Shown here: positions 53,734 to 57,848 of the stretch, in pieces
How positions within the stretch are numbered: position 1 is the stretch's first letter
How the letters are laid out: every line of letters starts with the position of its first letter
Source of the DNA: Lachnospiraceae bacterium
GTDB taxonomy: Bacteria; Bacillota; Clostridia; Lachnospirales; Lachnospiraceae
Direction: 5' to 3'
NCBI GenBank assembly: GCA_017472325.1
Contig: JAFUQM010000030.1
Coordinates: 1-57,848 of the forward strand
Length of the DNA: 57,848 nucleotides
Notes under the pieces: model-generated
Told to the model about the DNA's origin: nothing
The model's database searches: none
Seen by the model: the letters and a program-made list of their open reading frames with translations, nothing else
Translations under genes and position numbers: made by a program

Positions 53734-53844
53734 AGAGAATTTAACCTTGACGCTATCCATGATACAGTGCATGAAATGGCTAGAGATGAAGCAAGACACG
53801 GTAAAGCATTCGAGGGATTACTCAAACGTTACTTCAACGCATAA
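53734..53844 (+). pseudogene. Displaced 3' end of a reverse rubrerythrin gene
   Basis: It encodes the last ~36 residues of the reverse rubrerythrin ([19 protein letters not shown] ... RYFNA, stop at 53842-53844) in frame but without a start. At least eight nucleotide differences from 45616-45726 are all synonymous up to the core, which is identical. It was carried in by the element or belongs to an older allele. Confidence 0.9.
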
Positions 53845-53851
53845 GAAAACC
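53812..53851 (+). repeat. attR core (40 bp)
   Basis: Identical to 45694-45733, at an offset of exactly 8118 bp. A diverged version of the gene's terminator follows it. Confidence 0.9.
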
Positions 53852-53938
53852 GCTTAAAATAAGGCATTTAACCGGGGATAGTCATTTATTGGCTATCCTC
53901 TTTCATATGCCCTTGAAACGTCTTATACACTTATTCAT

Positions 53939-53956
53939 TGTGGCATAATTGTGGCA
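53939..53956 (+). repeat. Third pair of arm-type sites, outside attR
   Basis: TGTGGCA at 53939 and 53950 are 11 bp apart, as in both element ends. They lie about 40 bp after the terminator, the same distance as at the left end. The surroundings 53852-54144 hold no gene. Confidence 0.6.
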
Positions 53957-54144
53957 CACCAAAATCAATGGTTTAATGCATTTATTTGTTGGTGAAAATA
54001 TTTATAAGCTGTTATCCAATAGTTAACTTTAATTGCTAATGTAAATGTGTGAATCATATAACCCCTTATTATTTATACATTTTTCTATATATCCCCCGGT
54101 AGGCGTATTAAATTCTTTTTAACCTACAAACAAGACAGCAGCAA

Positions 54145-54186
54145 CAAAAAATGGAGTATCTACTCTGTTAAAAGTAGGTACTCCAC
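54145..54186 (-). terminator. Terminator after the CPBP protease gene
   Basis: On the minus strand GGAGTACCTACTT and AGTAGATACTCC pair around a short loop and are followed by TTTTTTG. Confidence 0.8.
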
Positions 54187-54253
54187 TCGAAAATATCCTT
54201 TTTACTACAATTATGTTATTCTGACAAACTGAAATTGTTACGCTATTTCATTC

Positions 54254-54991
54254 TTATTTTGTTTCTTTATCTTTTACCATTAAAGTAATATACAACGCAT
54301 ATCCACCAGCAATTATTGTTATAACTGCACATTTAATAATTATGCTTTGAGATGTAGCCGTTGCTTCATTAGCAAATGTATTTGTCGCATTCACAAGGCA
54401 ATGAGTAACAATACAAGGAAGTAAACTCTTTGTCTTGTAATAAATCATTACAAATGCAAATCCAATAGCAACTGCATATATTACTTGAAGAATATTCGGT
54501 AACAATTCTGCACCAGAACCATTGATAAGATTCACAATATGCCCAATCCCAAAAGTTACACTGGAAACTATAATGGCGGACTTAACACCATCTTTAACCA
54601 TTGCATTAAATAAAAAACCACGGAATATCATTTCTTCAAGAAAACCAACACACAACATAGACAACACACGCAATAATGACTCTAATGGCGAAACATTCAT
54701 AGCAACTCCATGCCATAAGTTTATTGTCATAAGAACAATCAATGGAATATAAAACAACATCTTCGAAGCAGGTATTTCCGACTTGCATAGCCCATACTTT
54801 TCAAATAATCCATTCTTTTTGACAAAAATAAATAATATTACAGAAAGAATTATCAGTATAGGTAATGTTACAATTTTAATAATACCTATATCCGCCGATA
54901 TATTATCTCCTATTGATGCAAGCACAATATACGCTATAATCCATACCACAGTAAACCAAATCTCACTTTTTTCATACAATTTCTTAATCAT
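54254..54991 (-). CDS. CPBP-family intramembrane metalloprotease
   Basis: A 245-residue protein with about eight membrane helices. The CPBP (Abi) motifs are present: GFLEEMIFRGFLF (Glu-Glu and Arg, about residue 117), FGIGHIVN (His), and a late HCLVNATN (His, Asn). CPBP proteins act as prenyl-protein proteases or bacteriocin-immunity factors. GGAGG precedes ATG. It is alone, between the outlying arm sites and a gene remnant, and may be cargo of a decayed second element. Confidence 0.85.
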   Translation of the reverse strand: MIKKLYEKSEIWFTVVWIIAYIVLASIGDNISADIGIIKIVTLPILIILSVILFIFVKKNGLFEKYGLCKSEIPASKMLFYIPLIVLMTINLWHGVAMNVSPLESLLRVLSMLCVGFLEEMIFRGFLFNAMVKDGVKSAIIVSSVTFGIGHIVNLINGSGAELLPNILQVIYAVAIGFAFVMIYYKTKSLLPCIVTHCLVNATNTFANEATATSQSIIIKCAVITIIAGGYALYITLMVKDKETK

Positions 54992-55140
54992 TCGTCGTAA
55001 CCTCCATAAAATTGTTTTTCAACTTATGCCTTATATATCGGCACCTAACCTTTGAAATTAAAGAATGCATAAAATTCAAGTTTATCTAACTGTTATTTCA
55101 AAGTTTTATGCTTTCTATTATAACATCACCATACACCATA

Positions 55141-55377
55141 TTTCCAGTATTAAGCCAAATAATCCAACACCTAACCCTACAACATAAGCTTGACCAGACA
55201 GCCAACAAATCAAAGCGACCAGGTAAACTGTCTAAATGATTCGCAAAAGATTTTATGGTAGAAGTAGAACATAATCATAATGCAATAGAAGAAGTCTGCA
55301 TGAGACATAATATATACCCAATCAGTATACCAGGATATAACCGTTTAAATGTAATGTACAATTTTGCACTAAGTTGA
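55141..55377 (+). pseudogene. Remnant of an unidentified gene
   Basis: One frame codes for two pieces separated by TGA at 55237-55239. The first is Lys/Gln-rich (VLSQIIQHLTLQHKLDQTAN); the second reads AKDFMVEVEHNHNAIEEVC and ends at TGA 55375. The amino-acid usage looks protein-like and both parts lack a start with RBS. The family is not recognised. The rest of 54992-55405 is A/T-rich, with an inverted repeat CTTTGAAAT/ATTTCAAAG near 55050-55105. Confidence 0.35.
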
Positions 55378-55405
55378 GCAACAAAATATGGATTATATAT
55401 GCAAA

Positions 55406-55434
55406 TTGACAAACTCTTTTTCTCGATATATAAT
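55406..55434 (+). promoter_or_regulatory. Full-consensus promoter
   Basis: TTGACA (55406-55411), 17 bp, TATAAT (55429-55434). It serves the small gene at 55503. Confidence 0.85.
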
Positions 55435-55502
55435 TATTGTTGTAGGATTTATCATTTTTCTACATAAGTAATCTTACAATATTGACAAAAAGGAGAATTT
55501 TT

Positions 55503-55901
55503 ATGACTAAGAAAAACGGTGCACAATCAGTTGATGTTATCTCAGGAAGAAGAATTGTATTATCTGCCGGTGTTGGCAAAACAAATATTGATGAGTTAAA
55601 ATGGCTTACTGAAACAGTATTAGCAAGTGCAAAAGCATGGAAAAATACTGGTTGGGCTTACATAGCAGATTGCTCTCAAATGAGTCCTGTTTCTCCTTCC
55701 GAAGGTGGAGAATTAGTTACTATGACGCAGAAGTTTGTTGAAGCAGGATGTAAAGCCTTTGCCTTTGCAGAAGGAACATCCATTATGTTAAAAGTACAAG
55801 CACAGAAAAATACAGAACGTTCTCAAACGGGGGTTGCTGAAGGACATTTTGCAACTGTTGAAGAAGCACTTGATTGGTTAAAAAAAGAAGTTAATATATA
55901 A
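55503..55901 (+). CDS. STAS/SpoIIAA-like small protein, unknown role
   Basis: A 132-residue-scale soluble protein (131 aa plus stop) with alternating strands and helices. GWAYIADCSQMSPVSPSEGG and CKAFAFAEGTSIMLKVQAQ, then the ending FATVEEALDWLKKE, resemble SpoIIAA-like/STAS proteins, whose last helix often reads xEEAxxWL. AAGGAG lies 7 bp before ATG 55503; an earlier in-frame ATG at 55482 lacks one. A consensus promoter and a strong terminator enclose it as a one-gene unit, so it is probably highly expressed. The target is unknown. Confidence 0.65.
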   Translation: MTKKNGAQSVDVISGRRIVLSAGVGKTNIDELKWLTETVLASAKAWKNTGWAYIADCSQMSPVSPSEGGELVTMTQKFVEAGCKAFAFAEGTSIMLKVQAQKNTERSQTGVAEGHFATVEEALDWLKKEVNI

Positions 55902-55910
55902 TTTATAAGA

Positions 55911-55950
55911 ATACGCCGTGCGGATTTTTATCCGCAACGGCGTTTATTAC
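55911..55950 (+). terminator. Strong terminator after the STAS-like gene
   Basis: ACGCCGTGCGGAT and ATCCGC-A-ACGGCGT form a 13-bp stem with one bulge, followed by TTATT. It may work on both strands. Confidence 0.8.
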
Positions 55951-56013
55951 TGCTTTGTTATGAACTTTGTAAAATTCTCTATTGAATTCTTTTATATATC
56001 TATATTTATTACA

Positions 56014-57570
56014 CTATTTCTCATACAAATATTTCTCACCCAATCCTAATATCAAGAACAGAAAAGGGAAATTCATTACCTGAGCAAAACTTACCATATT
56101 ATGCACAAAGTAACAAATAACACAAGCTGCAAACAGAAACAACACAGGCTTTTCTTTACCTCTTTTCATACAGCGTACTATAAATGTCACAAAAATGCCT
56201 ACGTATGTAAGCAGTCCTAATATTCCTGCATTTACCAAATTCGTCAACAGCTCGCAATGTGCATTGGTCAATTCACCATCATTATAATACCCCAGCAAAT
56301 AGTTTGCTGAAACCGGATTAGAATATGCAAAATGATTAAATCCGTCAGGTCCCACTCCAATCAGCTTCTGCCACCATGACATCTCACTATATATGATAAG
56401 ACTTGCTTTCATATTCGCACCTCTGTCTGTTCCCCAACTCTCATCTAATACAAACAGATTATTATCTTCTAATATCGGAATTCCTACATTCGTATTATAA
56501 ATAGAAATACCCAGCCACAATCCTATCGCTGCAACCAAAGCTGCTATCATCGATATGCGGATGATTTTCTTGCCTTTGCTTTGAAGTTCAAATCCACCAC
56601 TCTTCCATACAGTCATAGACAAACCAATATATGCTGCCACTGCCAAAACTGCTATCCATATTGTCAGACTGTTATCTGTCAAAAATATGTCAATATAATT
56701 ATATCTTTCTGGCATCAGATACTTTAACACTCTGATAATCTGTGCAGATAATGCCCACATAATTAAAAGCAATAACCAGTTTTTAAGCCCTGTCTGCTTT
56801 TCTAATGCAACCCAAAGCATAAAGAAAAAGAAAGCACCAAACCACAGAAAAACACTATCGCTTCCCTGTGCAAAACCTGTAACAAAAGTCAGTACCGCAT
56901 AAGCTCCTAACAAGTATTTCTTCACAGGTTTTTTGTTACGTTCCGTCTCTGAGAAGATAAACATCCCTACACCAATCGGCGCTATTACTGCTAAATATCC
57001 ACAAAACCAGTTAATATTGCCAATCGTAGAAATAAGTGTCTGAAATACTGGCTCTATGACAACGGGATAAAAAGAAAATCTGTTACATACACCAAGCATA
57101 AATACAAGTGCAGATACAACAATAGCACCATATAAAATCCATTCTTTTCCATCCCACAAACGAGAAATCATAAAAACAGTAGTAAACAATAATAAAAGAG
57201 TTCCAAATCCTAAGAACCAGCCCGTTGTTCCCCAAAGCAATTCTGCCATATTACCTGAACACAAATATGCCACAAGCATAAATGCCATATATAATAATAG
57301 TAATTTTTCTGATATAGAAATATCTTTCCACGGAATCAAAAAAGTATCATGTCTTTTTTTCTTGCTAAACTTTTTACAGCATTCCACGATAAGAAAAAGA
57401 ACAAATACACCCGATGCTGCCATTACAGTGTAAATTAAAAATAACGCTTTATCACCTGAAATATTATAATATCCGTCTTTTACATAAAGGGGATAAATAC
57501 AAAACATAATAAACAAATATAACGCTACAATATAATTCTGAATTGTACTGTTTTTCGTCTTTTTCTTCAT
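56014..57570 (-). CDS. O-antigen ligase/Wzy-like polytopic membrane protein
   Basis: A 518-residue protein with about twelve membrane helices and a large outer loop. It shares the loop motifs of the protein at 39880 (QKLIGVGPDGFNHFAYS; NAHCELLTNLVNAGI) and the N-terminal GTTGWFLGFG pattern, so the two are diverged paralogues. ATG 57570 follows GAGAGGAAG; longer in-frame starts have no site. It should act on an extracytoplasmic glycan, but no glycosyltransferase genes are adjacent. Confidence 0.82.
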   Translation of the reverse strand: MKKKTKNSTIQNYIVALYLFIMFCIYPLYVKDGYYNISGDKALFLIYTVMAASGVFVLFLIVECCKKFSKKKRHDTFLIPWKDISISEKLLLLYMAFMLVAYLCSGNMAELLWGTTGWFLGFGTLLLLFTTVFMISRLWDGKEWILYGAIVVSALVFMLGVCNRFSFYPVVIEPVFQTLISTIGNINWFCGYLAVIAPIGVGMFIFSETERNKKPVKKYLLGAYAVLTFVTGFAQGSDSVFLWFGAFFFFMLWVALEKQTGLKNWLLLLIMWALSAQIIRVLKYLMPERYNYIDIFLTDNSLTIWIAVLAVAAYIGLSMTVWKSGGFELQSKGKKIIRISMIAALVAAIGLWLGISIYNTNVGIPILEDNNLFVLDESWGTDRGANMKASLIIYSEMSWWQKLIGVGPDGFNHFAYSNPVSANYLLGYYNDGELTNAHCELLTNLVNAGILGLLTYVGIFVTFIVRCMKRGKEKPVLFLFAACVICYFVHNMVSFAQVMNFPFLFLILGLGEKYLYEK

Positions 57571-57828
57571 GTCTGGCTTCCTCTCATCCGAATTTCTATC
57601 GTAGATTATAACAAACTTATTGTAGATGCACAACTTGGAAATAAAACACATAGAAGCAAAATTATGCTACAAAAAAGGTGCAATGAAAACTTTCTGAAAA
57701 GTTTCATGGTTCTAAAATAAATGTTGGGGTGTATGATTGAAAAATCATATACTCTAGCATTTTTCTTTTATAATAAAGAAAAACCTCCAAGTGCCAGTCT
57801 ACCAAACAAACCACTCGGAGGTGCATAA

Positions 57829-57848
57829 ATGCATAATCATTGTATCAA
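57829..57848 (+). CDS. Start of an ORF cut by the window edge, possibly a transposase
   Basis: ATG 57829 has GGAGG 7 bp upstream, and the frame stays open to the window edge (MHNHCI). The RBS is the 3' arm of a hairpin CCTCCAAGTG / CACTCGGAGG (57784-57821). Hidden ribosome sites of this kind are common at insertion-sequence ends, hence the suggestion. The gap 57571-57828 also contains a small hairpin GTATGATT/AATCATA at about 57732-57752. Confidence 0.4.

Larger units (their letters stand above)
45694..53851. mobile_element. 8.1-kb integrative element in the 3' end of the reverse rubrerythrin gene
   Basis: Two identical 40-bp cores (45694-45733, 53812-53851) flank 8118 bp of unrelated genes. 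The integrase lies at one end, next to arm-type TGTGGCA repeats that also occur at the other end. Gene content: Rep-like protein, two small membrane or J-like proteins, an XRE regulator, a cluster of small unknowns, a J-domain protein, a serine recombinase and a tyrosine integrase. No conjugation, capsid or terminase genes are visible, so it is best seen as a small mobilizable or satellite-type element that may still excise. Confidence 0.9.

Noticed and set aside
45694..53851. Prophage
   Set aside because: No terminase, portal, capsid, tail or lysis genes are present; only integration, regulation and a Rep-like gene are seen.
53624..53857. 78-codon ORF across attR
   Set aside because: It is an out-of-frame reading of the displaced reverse rubrerythrin end and has no RBS.

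Overview
The window reads as low-GC Gram-positive chromosome from a spore-forming gut Clostridium relative, most likely Lachnospiraceae. The pointers are a tRNA-dependent T-box before proS, Bacillus-like sporulation and division synteny (rqcP-yabP-yabQ-divIC-spoIIE-tilS-hpt-ftsH), GH36/GH2/GH94/GH13 sugar enzymes, a PerR plus three rubrerythrins, and strong AGGAGG-type ribosome binding sites. The genus cannot be fixed from the sequence alone. Most genes lie on the minus strand.

Region 1 (1-2.9 kb, plus strand): a cut-off tRNA, an autoregulated PadR/HAAS membrane-protein pair and an anion-transporter-like permease. Region 2 (2.9-16.2 kb): a TetR-headed operon (tetR, GH2 beta-galactosidase, a GT28-like protein of unknown role, a GPH sugar symporter, GH36 alpha-galactosidase), a deletion scar made of two gene stumps, an acyltransferase, an AraC regulator and a GH94 cellobiose phosphorylase. 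Region 3 (16.2-31.1 kb): tRNA-Leu and tRNA-Tyr, a GH13 glycosidase, then the ftsH/hpt/tilS/spoIIE/divIC/yabQ/yabP/rqcP block, an HU gene with an in-frame stop, mazG, a PEGA lipoprotein, a CotS-like kinase-fold protein and a CCA-adding enzyme. Region 4 (31.1-45.7 kb): rubrerythrins, a second PadR/HAAS pair, ackA behind a tandem hairpin repeat, T-box-proS, an AI-2E-type membrane protein, an O-antigen-ligase-like protein, a pseudouridine synthase, a two-component system, and perR with a reverse rubrerythrin.

Region 5 (45.7-53.85 kb) is an integrative element of exactly 8118 bp between two 40-bp att cores. It is inserted in the 3' end of the reverse rubrerythrin gene, which it rebuilds. It carries a tyrosine integrase, a serine recombinase, a Rep-like protein, an XRE regulator, a J-domain protein, a membrane protein with a degenerate J-like domain, and several small unknown genes. 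A third set of integrase arm-type repeats lies just outside the right att site and suggests that a second element, now decayed, once sat in the same place. Region 6 (53.9-57.8 kb) holds a CPBP protease, a gene remnant, a STAS-like small protein with its own consensus promoter and terminator, a second O-antigen-ligase-like protein, and the start of a gene whose RBS lies in a hairpin.

The most unusual signals are: (a) a dispersed 37-bp hairpin repeat with compensatory changes, tandem in the ackA leader; (b) five exact-period 53-bp hairpin units before a rubrerythrin; (c) the nonsense codon in HU; (d) the 8.1-kb element with its J/J-like pair and the outlying arm sites.
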